The notes under the pieces are model-generated. The model had not been told where the DNA came from and did no database searches. It saw only the letters and a program-made list of their open reading frames with translations. A stretch of 64,000 nucleotides of DNA, taken from the NCBI GenBank assembly GCA_025267735.1, contig CM046295.1, positions 10,861,167-10,925,166 of the forward strand. Reading direction: 5' to 3'. This stretch comes from Mactra quadrangularis. Lineage: Eukaryota > Mollusca > Bivalvia > Venerida > Mactridae. The position numbers and the translations under genes are program-made. Position 1 is the first letter of the stretch. Each line of letters starts with the position of its first letter. Positions 24,201 through 36,904 of the stretch are shown in pieces.

Positions 24201-24380
24201 GCGCCATGGCAACAGAGCCGCAAAGTATACCGTGCAATATGGCTATATACGGCTATAGAACAGCAAAACTGGCCGCCTCATCCTGGTGTCCCGAGGTTTG
24301 CACGCGTTTTTTTGCTACCTTAATGTCGTTAGTAACTTGTTTGAACACATTTTGTCGATGTCCTACGTAGTTAGCAACCC
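18300..24380. repeat. Tandem duplication of an 8-unit (~3.03-kb) block
   Basis: Markers recur about 3,033 bases apart (eight units): TCGATCCCATACGTAG at 18,664 and 21,702, TCGTTAGTAACTTG at 19,398 and 22,432, TTTGCGCAAAAGTCATAC at 20,212 and 23,246, CAACACAGCCGCAATTATAC at about 20,421 and 23,454, and the second TCGTTAGTAACTTG pair at 21,294 and 24,326. The same marker appears again five units later at 26,221 with the TATCTGCGCAG variant, so a 5-unit duplication (24.3 to 26.2 kb) overlies it. Confidence 0.8.
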
Positions 24381-27300
24381 ATTTGCACAAAAATCATATC
24401 TGCGCAGTGAGATGCGCAGTGGCTACAGAGCCACAAAATCGCCCCTCATCCTGGTGTCCCGAGATTTGCACGGGTATTCTCGGTACCTAAACGTGGTGGG
24501 TTTGGTGTTTAAACACGTTTTTCAGGTGCCCTAGATTGTTAGCAACCTAACTGCAAAAAATCACATTCGCACACCGAGGTGCGCCATGGCAACAGAGCCG
24601 CAAAGTATTCGGTGCAATATGGCTATATACGGCTATAGAACAGCAAAACTGGCCGCCTCATCCTGGTGTCCCGAGATTTGCACGCGTTTTATGCTACCTT
24701 AATGTAGTTAGTTACTTGTTTGAAAACATTTTGTCGATGCCCTACGTAGTTAGCAACCCATTTGCACAAAAATCATACCTGCGCAGTGAGATGCGCAGTG
24801 GCTACAGAGCCACAAAGTCGCCCCTCATCCTGGTGTCCCGAGATTTGCACGGGTATTCTCGGTACCTAAACGTGGTGGGTTTGGTGTTTAAACACGTTTT
24901 TCAGGTGCCCTAGATTGTTAGCAACCTAACTGCAAAAAATCACATTCGCACACCGAGGTGCGCCATGGCAACAGAGCCGCAAAGTATACCGTGCAATATG
25001 GCTATATACGGCTATAGAACAGCAAAACTGGCCGCCTCATCCTGGTGTCCCGAGGTTTGCACGCGTTTTTTGCTACCTTAATGTAGTTAGTTACTTGTTT
25101 GAACACATTTTGTCGATGCCCTACGTAGTTAGCAACCCATTTGCACAAAAATCATACCTGCGCAGTGAGATGCGCAGTGGCTACAGAGCCACAAAATCGC
25201 CCCTCATCCTGGTGTCCCGAGATTTGCACGGGTATTCTCGGTACCTAAACGTGGTGGGTTTGGTGTTTAAACTCGTTTTTCAGGTGCCCTAGATGGTTAG
25301 CAACCTAACTGCAAAAAATCACATTCGCACACCGAGGAGCGCCATGGCAACAGAGCCGCAAAGTATACCGTGCAATATGGCTATATACGGCTATAGAACA
25401 GCAAAACTGGCCGCCTCATCCTGGTGTCCCGAGGTTTGCACGCGTTTTTTGCTACCTTAATGAAGTTAGTTACTTGTTTGAACACATTTTGTCGATGCCC
25501 TACGTAGTTAGCAACCCATTTGCACAAAAGTCATACCTGCGCAGTGAGATGCGCAGTGGCTACAGAGCCACAAAATCGCCCCTCATCCTGGTGTCCCGAG
25601 ATTTGCACGGGTATTCTCGGTACCTAAACGTGGTGGGTTTGGTGTTTAAACACGTTTTTCAGGTGCCCTAGATGGTTAGCAACCTAACTGCAAAAAATCA
25701 CATTCGCACACCGAGGTGCGCCATGGCAACAGAGCCGCAAACTATACCGTGCAATATGGCTATATACGGCTATAGAACAGCAAAACTGGCCGCCTCATCC
25801 TGGTGTCCCGAGGTTTGCACGCGTTTTTTGCTACCTTAATGTAGGTAGTTACTTGTTTGAACACATTTTGTCGATGCCCTACGTAGTTAGCAACCCATTT
25901 GCACAAAAATCATACCTGCGCAGTGAGATGCGCAGTGGCTACAGAGCCACAAAGTCGCCCCTCATCCTGGTGTCCCGAGATTTGCACGGGTATTCTCGGT
26001 ACCTAAACGTGGTGGGTTTGGTGTTTAAACACGTTTTTCAGGTGCCCTAGATGGTTAGCAACCTAACTGCAAAAAATCACATTCGCACACCGAGGTGCGC
26101 CATGGCAACAGAGCCGCAAAGTATACCGTGCAATATGGCTATATACGGCTATAGAACAGCAAAACTGGCCGCCTCATCCTGGTGTCCCGGGGTTTGCACG
26201 CGTGTTTTGCTACCTTAATGTCGTTAGTAACTTGTTTGAACACATTTTGTCGATGTCCTACGTAGTTAGCAACCCATTTGCACAAAAATCATATCTGCGC
26301 AGGGAGATGCGCAGTGGCTACAGAGCCACAAAGTCGCCCCTCATCCTGGTGTCCCGAGATTTGCACGGGTATTCTCGGTACCTAAACGTGGTGGGTTTGG
26401 TGTTTAAACACGTTTTTCAGGTGCCCTAGATTGTTAGCAACCTAACTGCAAAAAATCACATTCGCACACCGAGGTGCGCCATGGCAACAGAGCCGCAAAG
26501 TATACCGTGCAATATGGCTATATACGGCTATAGAACAGCAAAACTGGCCGCCTCATCCTGGTGTCCCGAGGTTTGCACGCGTTTTTTGCTACCTTAATGT
26601 AGTTAGTTATTTGTTTGAACACATTTTCTCGATGCCCTACTTAGTTAGCAACCCATTTGCACAAAAGTCATACCTGCGCAGTGAGATGCGCAGTGGCTAC
26701 AGAGCCACAAAATCGCCCCTCATTCTGGTGTCCCGAGATTTGCACGGGTATTCTCGGTACCTAAACGTGGTGGGTTTGGTGTTTAAACACGTTTTTCAGG
26801 TGCCCGAGATGGTTAGCAACCTAACTGCAAAAAATCACATTCGCACACCGAGGTGCGCCATGGCAACAGAGCCGCAAAGTATACCGTGCAATATGGCTAT
26901 ATACGGCTATAGAACAGCAAAACTGGCCGCCTCATCCTGGTGTCCCGAGGTTTGCACGCGTTTTTTGCTACCTTAATGTAGTTAGTTACTTGTTTGAACA
27001 CATTTTGTCGATGCCCTACGTAGTTAGCAACCCATTTGCACAAAAATCATACCTGCGCAGTGAGATGCGCAGTGGCTACAGAGCCATAAAGTCGCCCCTC
27101 ATCCTGGTGTCCCGAGATTTGCACGGGTATTCTCGGTACCTAAAAGTGGTGGGTTTGGTGTTTAAACACGTTTTTCAGGTGCCCTAGATTGTTAGCAACC
27201 TAACTGCAAAAAATCACATTCGCAAACCGAGGTGCGCCATGGCAACAGAGCCGCAAAATATACCGTGCAATATGGCTATATACGGCTATAGAACAGCAAA

Positions 27301-28126
27301 ACTGGCCGCCTCATCCTGGTGTCCCGAGGTTTGCACCCGTTTTTTGCTACCTTAATGTAGTTAGTTACTTGTTTGAACACATTCTGTCGATGCCCTACGT
27401 AGTTAGCAACCCATTTTCACAAAAATTATACCTGCGCAGTGAGATGCGCAGTGGCTACAGAGCCACAAAGTCGCCCCTCATCCTGGTGTCCCGAGATTTG
27501 CACGGGTATTCTCGGTACCTAAACGTGGTGGGTTTGGTGTTTAAACACGTTTTTCAATTGCCCTAGATGGTTAGTAACCTAACTGCAAAAAATCGCATTC
27601 GCACACCGTGGTGCGCCATGGCAAAAGAGCCGCAAAGTATACCGTGCAATATGGCTATATACGGCTATAGAACAGCAAAACTGGCCGCCTCATCCTGGTG
27701 TCCCGAGGTTTGCACGCGTTTTTTGCTACCTTAATGTAGTTAGTTACTTGTTTGAACACATTTTGTCGATGCCCTAAGTAGTTAGCAACCCATTTGCACA
27801 AAAATCATACCTGCGCAGTGAGATGCGCAGTGGCTACAGAGCCACAAAGTCGCCCCTCATCCTGGTGTCCCGAGATTTGCACGGGTATTCTCGGTACCTA
27901 AACGTGGTGGGTTTGGTGTTTAAACACGTTTTTCAGGTGCCCAAGATGGTTAGCAACCTAACTGCAAAAAATCACATTCGCACACCGAGGTGCGCCATGG
28001 CAACAGAGCCGCAAAATATACCGTGCAATATGGCTATATACGGCTATAGAACAGCAAAACTGGCCGCCTCATCCTGGTGTCCCGAGGTTTGCACGCGTTT
28101 TTTGCTACCTTAATGTAGTTAGTTAC

Positions 28127-29642
28127 TTGTTTGAACACATTTTGTCGATGCCCTACGTAGTTAGCAACCCATTTGCACAAAAATCACACCAGCGCAGTGA
28201 GATGCGCAGTGGCTACAGAGCCACAAATTCGCCCCTCATCCTGGTGTCCCGAGATTTTCACGGGTATTCTCGGTACCTAAACGTGGTGGGTTTGGTGTTT
28301 AAACACGTTTTTCAGGTGCCCTAGATAGTTAGCAACCTAACTGCAAAAAATCACATTCGCACACCGAGGTACGTCATGGCAACAGAGCCGCAAAGTATAC
28401 CGTGCAATATGCCTATATACGGCTATAGAACAGCAAAACTGGCCGCCTCATCCTGGTGTCCCGAGGTTTGCACGCGTTTTTTGCTACCTTAATGTAGTTA
28501 GTTACTTGTTTGAACACATTTTGTCGATGCCCTACGTAGTTAGCAACCCATTTTCACAAAAATCATACCTGCGCTGTGAGATGCGCAGTGGCTACAGAGC
28601 CATAAAGTCGCCCCTCATCCTGGTGTCCCGAGATTTGCACGGGTATTCTCGGTACCTAAACGTGGTGGGTTTGGTGTTTAAACACGTTTTTCAGGTGCCC
28701 TAGATGGTTAGCAACCTAACTGCAAAAAATCACATTCGCACACCGAGGTGCGCCATGGCAACAGAGCCGCAAACTATACCGTGCAATATGGCTATATACG
28801 GCTATAGAACAGCAAAACTGGCCGCCTCATCCTGGTGTCCCGAGGTTTGCACGCGTTTTTTGCTACCTTAATGTAGTTAGTTACTTGTTTGAACACATTT
28901 TGTCGATGCCCTACGTAGTTAGCAACCCATTTGCACAAAAATCACACCAGCGCAGTGAGATGCGCAGTGGCTACAGAGCCACAAATTCGCCCCTCATCCT
29001 GGTGTCCCGAGATTTTCACGGGTATTCTCGGTACCTAAACGTGGTGGGTTTGGTGTTTAAACACGTTTTTCAGGTGCCCTAGATAGTTAGCAACCTAACT
29101 GCAAAAAATCACATTCGCACACCGAGGTACGTCATGGCAACAGAGCCGCAAAGTATACCGTGCAATATGCCTATATACGGCTATAGAACAGCAAAACTGG
29201 CCGCCTCATCCTGGTGTCCCGAGGTTTGCACGCGTTTTTTGCTACCTTAATGTAGTTAGTTACTTGTTTGAACACATTTTGTCGATGCCCTACGTAGTTA
29301 GCAACCCATTTTCACAAAAATCATACCTGCGCTGTGAGATGCGCAGTGGCTACAGAGCCATAAAGTCGCCCCTCATCCTGGTGTCCCGAGATTTGCACGG
29401 GTATTCTCGGTACCTAAAAGTGGTGGGTTTGGTGTTTAAACACGTTTTTCAGGTGCCCTAGATGGTTAGCAACCTAACTGCAAAAAATCACATTCGCACA
29501 CCGAGGTGCGCCATGGCAACAGAGCCGCAAACTATACCGTGCAATATGGCTATATACGGCTATAGAACAGCAAAACTGGCCGCCTCATCCTGGTGTCCCG
29601 AGGTTTGCACGCGTTTTTTGCTACCTTAATGTAGTTAGTTAC
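28127..29642. repeat. Tandem duplication of a 2-unit (758-bp) block
   Basis: Two neighbouring units carry distinct markers, TCACACCAGCGCAGTG in one (28,184 and 28,942) and GCGCTGTGAG (28,571 and 29,329) with GAGGTACGTCATGG (28,365 and 29,123). They repeat exactly 758 bases later. This is the youngest-looking two-unit duplication in the window. Confidence 0.85.
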
Positions 29643-32532
29643 TTGTTTGAACACATTTTGTCGATGCCCTACGTAGGTAGCAACCCATTTGCACAAAAAT
29701 CATACCTGCGCAGTGAGATGCGCAGTGGCTACAGAGCCACAAAGTCGCCCCTCATCCTGGTGTCCCGAGATTTGCACGGGTATTCTCGGTACCTAAACGT
29801 GGTGGGTTTGGTGTTTAAACACGTTTTTCAGGTGCCCTAGATGGTTAGCAACCAAACTGCAAAAAATCACATTCGCACACCGAGGTGCGCCATAGCAACA
29901 GAGCCGCAAAGTATACCGTGCAATATGGCTATATACGGCTATAGAACAGCAAAACTGGCCGCCTCATCCTGGTGTCCCGAGGTTTGCACGCGTTTTTTGC
30001 TACCTTAATGTAGTTAGTTACTTGTTTGAACACATTTTGTCGATGCCCTACGTAGGTAGCAACCCATTTGCACAAAAATCATACCTGCGCAGTGAGATGC
30101 GCAGTGGCTACAGAGCCACAAAGTCGCCCCTCATCCTGGTGTCCCGAGATTTTCACGGGTATTCTCGGTACCTAAACGTGGTGGGTTTGGTGTTTAAACT
30201 CGTTTTTCAGGTGCCCTAGATGGTTAGCAACCTAACTGCAAAAAATCACATTCGCACACCGAGGTGCGCCATTGCAACAGAGCCGCAAAGTATACCGTGC
30301 AATATGGCTATATACGGCTATAGAACAGCAAAACTGGCCGCCTCATCCTGGTGTCCCGAGGTTTGCACGCGTTTTTTGCTACCTTAATGTAGTTAGTTAC
30401 TTGTTTGAACACATTTTGTCGATGCCCTACGTAGTTAGCAACCCATTTGCACAAAAATCATACCTGCGCAGTGAGATGCGCAGTGGCTACAGAGCCACAA
30501 AGTCGCACCTCATCCTGGTGTCCCGAGATTTGCACGGGTATTCTCGGTACCTAAACGAGGTGGGTGTGGTGTTTAAACACGTTTTTAAGGTGCCCTAGAT
30601 GGTTAGCAACCTAACTTCAAAAAATCACATTCGCACACCGAGGTGCGCCATGGCAACAGAGCCGCAAAGTATACCGTGCAATATGGCTATATACGGCTAT
30701 AGAACAGCAAAACTGGCCGCCTCATCCTGGTGTCCCGAGGTTTGCACGCGTTTTTTGCTACCTCAATGTAGTTAGTTACTTGTTTGAACACATTTTGTCG
30801 ATGCCCTACGTAGTTAGCAACCCATTTGCACAAAAATCATACCTGCGCAGTGAGATGCGCAGTGGCTACAGAGCCACAAAATCGCCCCTTATCCTGGTGT
30901 CCCGAGATTTGCACGGGTATTCTCGGTACCTAAACGTGGTGGGTTTGGTGTTTAAACACGTTTTTAGTTGCCCTGGATGGTTAGCAACCTACCTGCAAAA
31001 AATCACATTCGCACACCGAGGTGCGCCATGGCAACAGAGCCGCAAACTATACCGTGCAATATGGCTATATACGGATAAAGAACAGCAAAACTGGCCGACT
31101 CATCCTGGTGTCCCGAGGTTTGCACGCGTTTTTTGCTATCTTAATGTAGTTAGTTACTTGTTTGAACACATTTTGTCGATGCCCTACGTAGTTAGTTACC
31201 CATTTGCACAAAAATCATACCTGCGCAGTGAGATGCGCAGTGGCTACAGAGCCACAAAATCACCCCTCATCCTGGTGTCCCGAGATTTGCACGGGTATTC
31301 TCGGTACCCAAACGTGGTGGGTTTGGTGTTTAAACACGTTGTTCAGGTGCCAGAGTTGGTTAGCAACCTAACTGCAAAAAATCACATTCGCACACCGAGG
31401 TGCGCCATGGCAACATAGCCGCAAAGTATACAGTGCAATATGGCTATATACGGCTATAGAACAGCAAAACTGGCCGCCTCATCCTGGTGTCCTGAGGTTT
31501 GCACGCGTTTTTTTGCTACCTTAATGTAGTTAGTTACTTGTTTGAACACATTTTTTCGATGCCCTACGTAGTTAGCAACCCATTTGCACAAAAATCATAC
31601 CTGCGCAGTGAGATGCGCAGTGGCTACAGAGCCACAAAGTCGCCCGTCATCCTGGTGTCCCTAGATTTGCACGGGTATTCTCAGTACCTAAACGTGGTGG
31701 GTTTGGTGTTGAAACACGTTTTTGAGGTGCCCTGGATGGTTAGTAACCTAACTGCAAAAAATCACATTCGCACACCGAGGTGCGCCATGGCAACAGAGCC
31801 GCAAATTATACCGTGCAATATGGCTATATACGGCTATAGAACAGCAAAACTGGCCGCCTCATCCTGGTGTCCCGAGGTTTGCACGCGTTTTTTGCTACCT
31901 TAATGTAGTTAGTTACTTGTTTGAACACATTTTGTCGATGCCCTACGTAGTTAGCAACCCATTTGCACAAAAATCATACCTGCGCAGTGAGATGCGCAGT
32001 GGCTACAGAGCCACAAAGTCGCCCCTCATCCTGGTGTCCCGAGATTTGCACGGGTATTCTCGGTACCTAAACGTGGTGGGTTTTGTGTTTAAACACGTTT
32101 TTCAGGTGCCCTAGATGGTTAGCAACTTAACTGCAAAAAATCACATTCGCACACCGAGGTGCGCCATGGCAACAGAGCCGCAAAGTATACCGTGCAATAT
32201 GGCTATATACGGCTATAGAACAGCAAAACTGGCCTCCTCATCCTGGTGTCCCGAGGTTTGCACGCGTTTTTTGCTACCTTAATGTAGTTAGTTACTTGTT
32301 TGAACACATTTTGTCGATGCCCTACGTAGTTAGCAACCCATTTGCACAAAAATCATACCTGCGCAGTGAGATGCGCAGTGGCTACAGAGCCACAAAATCG
32401 CCCCTTATCCTGGTGTCCCGAGATTTGCACGGGTATTCTCGGTACCTAAACGTGATGGGTTTGGTGTTTAAACACGTTGTTCAGGTGCCCGAGATGGTTA
32501 GCAACCTAACTGCAAAAAATCACATTCTCGAG

Positions 32533-32643
32533 TTTCCAATAGACCATAATCCATTGCGACATGAGGACTTCCGGTTTATTACTGACAACGTAAACAACGT
32601 TGTATTAGATAGAACAAGGTTTATTTGCAACCGATTTTCATAG
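32533..32643 (+). promoter_or_regulatory. Promoter-like left end of the insert, with possible first exon
   Basis: Within the left inverted end lie a CCAAT box (32,536), a sequence resembling the ZNF143/Staf site (CCATAATCCATTGCG) and an ETS-type ACTTCCGG (32,567). A donor-like ATAG/GTATGTG follows at 32,644. A strong acceptor (polypyrimidine then TTTTCAG, AG at 33,125-33,126) and an AATAAA at 33,296 follow further on, so a short two-exon transcript is conceivable. No long reading frame crosses the junction. The motifs are seen; the function is inference. Confidence 0.3.
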
Positions 32644-32811
32644 GTATGTGGATGTTTTTTGGTTGGAATACTTTTGTCTTACAAATATATTGATAATTTA
32701 AGCATTTTTGCGCTTTTTATTGGTGATTTTTATTGTATTTCGGCGAGCGCAGGTTAATCATAGGGGGTGGGTGGGGTATTTTTTTTACATCGAGTTGGAT
32801 TTATCTATTTA

Positions 32812-32905
32812 CAATGGGTTTAACGCCGTGTCAACACTTTTTTGTAATTTTGCGGTGTTCAGTGCACATATCCTAGCTTTCCTGGACCATTTCCATGGAC
32901 TATTT
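32812..32905 (-). mobile_element. SINE tail fragment, minus strand
   Basis: The start GGGTTTAACGCCGTGTCAAC is the conserved SINE tail motif in reverse, and it continues to AGCTTTCCTGGACCATT, which matches the reverse of the second-subfamily SINE at about 5,055-5,075. No tRNA head is present. The frame at 32,708-32,917 over it is not a gene. Confidence 0.65.
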
Positions 32906-33126
32906 CCTTTTCAATGACACTGAAAGATTCACGACTTGCCAGCTCAAAATTGACTAATATTGATCACCTATAATTTCCACTTGGATAATATAACAGTTAT
33001 ATATGGTTGGTAATAGATTGGAATCGCTATGAATTTTTCTACTACATGTTGGTTGATAAGTCAGGCAGATATTTACAATTATTGATTGTTGATTTTCATG
33101 TTAGATTTTTATTTCCTTATTTTCAG

Positions 33127-33622
33127 GTGATATTACTCTAACTCAACGGAGGTCATGATCTAGAGAAGAAGGGTGTCCGAATAATAATACTAGACGTCAA
33201 AGGAAGATATGGACTACAAATAAGCAGACAAGGAGCTAACATGTCTGGATGCGTATATATATGGCTGGGGTTTATGCGTAAATAATTATTCAAAGAATAA
33301 AAACTATCATCTTGAAAGAACTCGCATAACAAACTTTAGCTTATCCTTATTAGGGATTGTGCAGTATTACAATTACACTTGTTATATATATATACACATA
33401 TATGTATTATGTTTATCTTAGTTTATTAATGTGACATCAAAATTAAATAAAATGATTAATCTTACTTGTATTTTTATTTTGTTCTAGCTGGTTCAAGTGT
33501 AGTGCATACAGAGCATATATTTTTTTGACAGTATTAACCAGAGCTTAATCTTTATGCCAGCATATATCGAATTAAGGTTAATGTTACTTAGATCACGGTC
33601 TATTTCTGTCTTTGTGTATAGG
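33127..33622. other. Possible second exon and AT-rich DNA
   Basis: After the acceptor at 33,125-33,126 about 170 bases are of more even composition and end near AATAAA (33,296-33,301). All frames close quickly, so any transcript would be non-coding or 3' UTR. The rest is AT-rich with a TA/CA run at 33,384-33,405. Confidence 0.3.
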
Positions 33623-33940
33623 TCCCCCTTATCGAATTGGTTAGGGCAAATATACACTGAGGTTCAAAAGTTTCTTAACACATGTAAAATTTTCAATTAT
33701 ACTTAGATATACACATAACATGTTGTTAGTTTTTAAATAAAAAGTGACACTTATTGTATCCTTATTTAATTCTCTAAAAGTGTCTTGTTTTCAAAGAATA
33801 TATATAACATCAAATGTGTAAAGAAACTTTTAGACCCCAGTGTACATATTGTATTTTTGATTCATAATAAGACAACAAGACAACATTGAGGACTTATGTA
33901 AGTAAGGCTGTGGGTTCAAATCTCATCTTGGACATTGGAT
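33623..33940 (+). mobile_element. tRNA-like SINE head interrupted by a MITE
   Basis: A box A-like stretch (TTATCGAATTGGTTAGGGCA, 33,629-33,648) precedes the MITE at 33,655-33,842, and a box B-like GGGTTCAAATCTC follows at 33,912. If they belong together, the MITE jumped between the two promoter boxes of a SINE or tRNA-like sequence. The extra DNA between the MITE and box B makes this uncertain. Confidence 0.35.
33655..33842. mobile_element. Tc1/mariner-like MITE, 188 bp
   Basis: The ends are CACTGAGGTTCAAAAGTTTC on the left and CACTGGGGTCTAAAAGTTTC on the right in reverse, about 30 bases of inverted similarity. TA flanks both sides (33,653-33,654 and 33,843-33,844). CACTG termini with TA target sites are typical of Tc1/mariner. 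The interior is AT-rich without a transposase. Confidence 0.8.
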
Positions 33941-34256
33941 TTTACTTGGTTACATTTAGCGCCCAATATTAATAACCCAGTAGAAACTGTTAAGTTGCGT
34001 CCTTAGATGGTCCCACAGACTTTCAAGCTCCAAGAATTCCAGAAAAATGTAGCAGAGGTAAAATACGGCATTTGTTCACCCTTGCTTCAAGCTAGCTTTT
34101 ATGGCAACAGAGTAGAGTGCTCGCTTACGACTCGAGAACCCGTTGGTTTCAACCATGGACTTTTTAGCAGGTTACAATACAGTACCGTCCAAACACAAAA
34201 CTTGTGAATTATTGATATAAGGTAGTTCAAGCTCAGGTTAATATTGTCAGACTATA

Positions 34257-34513
34257 TTGTTTGTTCTTTCTCAACTGTCAAAACATGAATAATTTCAGGG
34301 TGGATGCTTTAGTAAAAATCATAGTTGTAATACATCCACGAGTGTCCGAAAATGTGTATTGTGATCTAGTAATGCTGATTATGCCTTATCATGATATGTT
34401 TTAGTCAAGTTATTTAATTATTTTTAATAACAATTAGGCTGTCTGTACAAGAACAATGCATTCAGTCACAGTGAAATTATTCAAGCTTTGACAGTTGAGG
34501 CCAAAAAGGACAA
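34257..34513. mobile_element. Foldback MITE, family 'CTCAACTGTCAAA', 257 bp
   Basis: The inverted arms begin TTGT and contain CTCAACTGTCAAA, then TGAATAATTTCA. Both sides carry TA (34,255-34,256 and 34,514-34,515). It is the same family as 1,806-1,942 but has a longer unique middle. No coding sequence is present. Confidence 0.75.
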
Positions 34514-34564
34514 TACCATCACTTGATATCAAATGATATCTGGATTCAAATTTAATGATCATAA

Positions 34565-34818
34565 AATGGTGGTCAATTACTCACTGCTCCTATAAAGGCT
34601 AAATCTATGGCATAAACTGTAAACTATGTGTACTACTAAGCGCACACTTTTGTCAATGACAAACAACTGCCTTATAATACTAAGAATCATTGGGACGAGG
34701 GAGAATGGCTGTAGAAATGATTTCATGACCAATCTCAATGTAAGTATGTCATGTCCTGGAGTTGACCCCTCGATCAGTAGACTTACAAATGTGCAACCCA
34801 CTGCGCAAGCAAGACAGA
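34565..34818 (-). mobile_element. Degenerate tRNA-headed SINE, minus strand
   Basis: It matches the 8,946 and 10,473 SINEs in order: AAGGCTAAATCT, ACTAAGCGCACACTTTTGTC, AACAACTGCC, AAGAATCATTGG, GAAATGATTTCATGACC, and a decayed tRNA head (CCCCTCGATCAGTAGACTT). The short frames on both strands here are part of the SINE, not genes. Confidence 0.75.
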
Positions 34819-36605
34819 TTTGTCACTTATTAAGAAAAAATATATAACATCAAACAATTCGTAAACTTTTTGTGAATGTTTTCTGTACTATCAATACACA
34901 CATAGACAAATCACTATATTCCAGTTCTGAATATGGACTATTAAGAGAACTCATAATGAATTGTCAACTTCAAAAAGTATTATCAAGTAAGAATATTTCT
35001 ATGCAGTAGAAATGAAATAAATGACATCAATTATAGTGTTTGTGGGTATGCACCAGATCCTACAGCAGGGTTCCCACAAAGATAAGAAATCAAAATTCCC
35101 TGACTTTTCCCTGATTTTTCCCTGACCAAAATCATTTTTCCCTGACCGGTAAAAGTGTCAAGTTTTCACAATCTTTGAGCACTAAATGTATAGTCCAATA
35201 CTTATCTCCTTCCACATATTGATTACTATTGCACAATTTGGGGATTATGCAGGAAGGAATTCTAAAATTTCCAAAAAAAGCTGCGCATTGTAATCCTCGA
35301 CAAGCCATTTGATGCACCATCTTAGGCCACAACAAGTTGATTATGTGTTCTTTGGATACGTTCGCACCTTAATTTTGACGGTTTTTACAAAGAAATATAT
35401 ATTTATTTCCTTCCTCACTCATAAAAATTTGGTCAAACCTCTATATAAAGCAACAGTTTACTAAAATAAGATTTTTTTAAACATTTTTTTTCTTCGCTTG
35501 AAATTAAGTTCAAATTCTAATAAGCAATTGCATGGCTATAAGTCTAAACTTGAATTCTAGTAAAGACCAAGAAATTCAGTCTGGATTTGGGAAAAAAAAA
35601 TTTTGAAACATGATTTTTCAATCGAAGGAACAAGAAGGCATTTTCTATTTTTAATATGATATTAATATATAGTAGGATAATGCAATCAAAAAGTTTCAAA
35701 GTGTTAGCATTTGTCACTTTTTTATGCCACTTGAATGCTAGGGCCACTTTTAGAGACTATTTTCTTCAAGACAAATAGTTTTGAACTTATTTGAATGCAA
35801 TGTATACCCATTTTTATAAGATTATCCTAAGAAATAAAAAAAAGTATAGCACGCCAAACTTATGAAAAAAACTTATTTCGTAAAAAAAGAGGGGCTACCC
35901 TTGTATAAAATACAAAAAATATTTTTCTTTTATTGATTAACAATATATTAAGACCATAATTTTATTATACATATCAATTATGATTATAAGACCATTCCCT
36001 GAAAATTTTAAAGTAATATCTTGAAAAATAAAGAAAATATAACAATTTATAAATCAAGACTTTTACAGCACTGTAATAACTTTTTGCACAAATTGGCCGC
36101 AGGGCCATTTTCTGATCAATATTGCTCAAAAAAGGAAAAAAATAAAAATCTAAAGGATTATTAAACTCAAATATTAACCTAAATGTGAGTACATACCGGT
36201 ATATGGAATTAAGGGACTCTGAGAGCTCTTTTTCTTTATAACTTTTGCCCTCAAAGATGGCTCAAAACTGATCAATTTTTAACTTCAATAATAGTGCAAT
36301 ACATACCAACTTCAAATGTCTATATCTCAGAAACTATTTGGAGCACAATACTAAAATTTTGGATTTCTTCATGAATAAGGTTTAATTTGATGTGGTTAAA
36401 TTTCAGCAAAATCTAAGACTTGAACTGGGAATTTTTTGTTTTTTGAGTGATTTGGAATGACCCTTAAGCTTCTTATTTTCATTTAGTATGCATACACTTA
36501 GCGTTGCTAATTATAAACTATGCCCCAATCCTTAAGATCACATACTTGAAATGTAAGTAAGCTTTCACTGATGGCTATCAATACAAAAAAAAGCCAACAA
36601 TTAGA
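34819..36605. other. AT-rich DNA with a TTCCCTGA cluster
   Basis: At 35,067-35,148 the sequence GGGTTCCCACAA is followed by four spaced copies of TTCCCTGA. This looks like part of an old interspersed repeat, and the frame at 35,132-35,335 on the minus strand begins next to it. I do not recognise a protein in that frame. Elsewhere the stretch is AT-rich with long A and T runs and nothing I can support. Confidence 0.4.
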
Positions 36606-36611
36606 AAAAAC

Positions 36612-36752
36612 ACTGGTACAAGGGAGAATGACCATAGAAATACTTATATGATCAAGCACCACGCACAAATGAATGCATCGCCTAGGAATCAGACCAGCAA
36701 TCCCTTCACCAGCAGACCTTGCATGCTACTGACTGAGCTAACCGAGCAGCCA
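36612..36752 (-). mobile_element. 5' part of a degenerate SINE, minus strand
   Basis: Read in reverse it begins with a decayed tRNA head (GGCTGCTCGGTTAGCTCAGT, box A) and box B region near 36,690, then the first part of the usual SINE body to about CATTCTCCCTTGTACC. The tail is missing. Confidence 0.65.
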
Positions 36753-36904
36753 TATGGACTTAAATAGGCTAAATTATATCAGTTACTGCATGTCAAATAA
36801 AAAAACTTGCAAACCTGTGTACATTTTGAAAATAATTGTCTTCAATAACCTCAGTCATATTGGTATGTTAAAGAGGTTTTGACAAAAGAGTATCATTAGT
36901 TTAT

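Larger units (their letters stand above)
11685..32527. repeat. Satellite array 1, 379-bp unit, ~55 copies
   Basis: A head-to-tail array with a strict 379-bp period, all units in one orientation. Landmarks in each unit in order: ATGGTTAGCAACCTAACTGC, TTCGCACACCGAGGTGCG, GCTATATACGGCTATAG, CCTCATCCTGGTGTCCCGAG, TGTTTGAACACATTTTGTCG, CCCTACGTAGTTAGCAACCC, CTGCGCAGTGAGATGCGCAG, a second CCTCATCCTGGTGTCCCGAG, TCGGTACCTAAACG and GTGTTTAAACAC. Units differ by a few substitutions and rare single-base indels. The array is visibly richer in G+C than its flanks. Frames of 65 codons (ending at CCCTAG) or 121 codons (when that TAG is changed) recur because of the repeat; 379 is not divisible by three and no frame crosses units. 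I do not recognise the family. The left edge is hidden by the gap; the right edge stops in mid-unit at the 5.74-kb insert. Confidence 0.97.

Noticed and set aside
32296..32643. 115-codon frame crossing from satellite into the insert
   Set aside because: It only results from the junction and is not conserved in other units.
35132..35335. Minus-strand 67-codon frame as a gene
   Set aside because: It starts beside the TTCCCTGA cluster, which looks like an interspersed repeat, and has no recognisable domain; a pseudogene fragment cannot be excluded.
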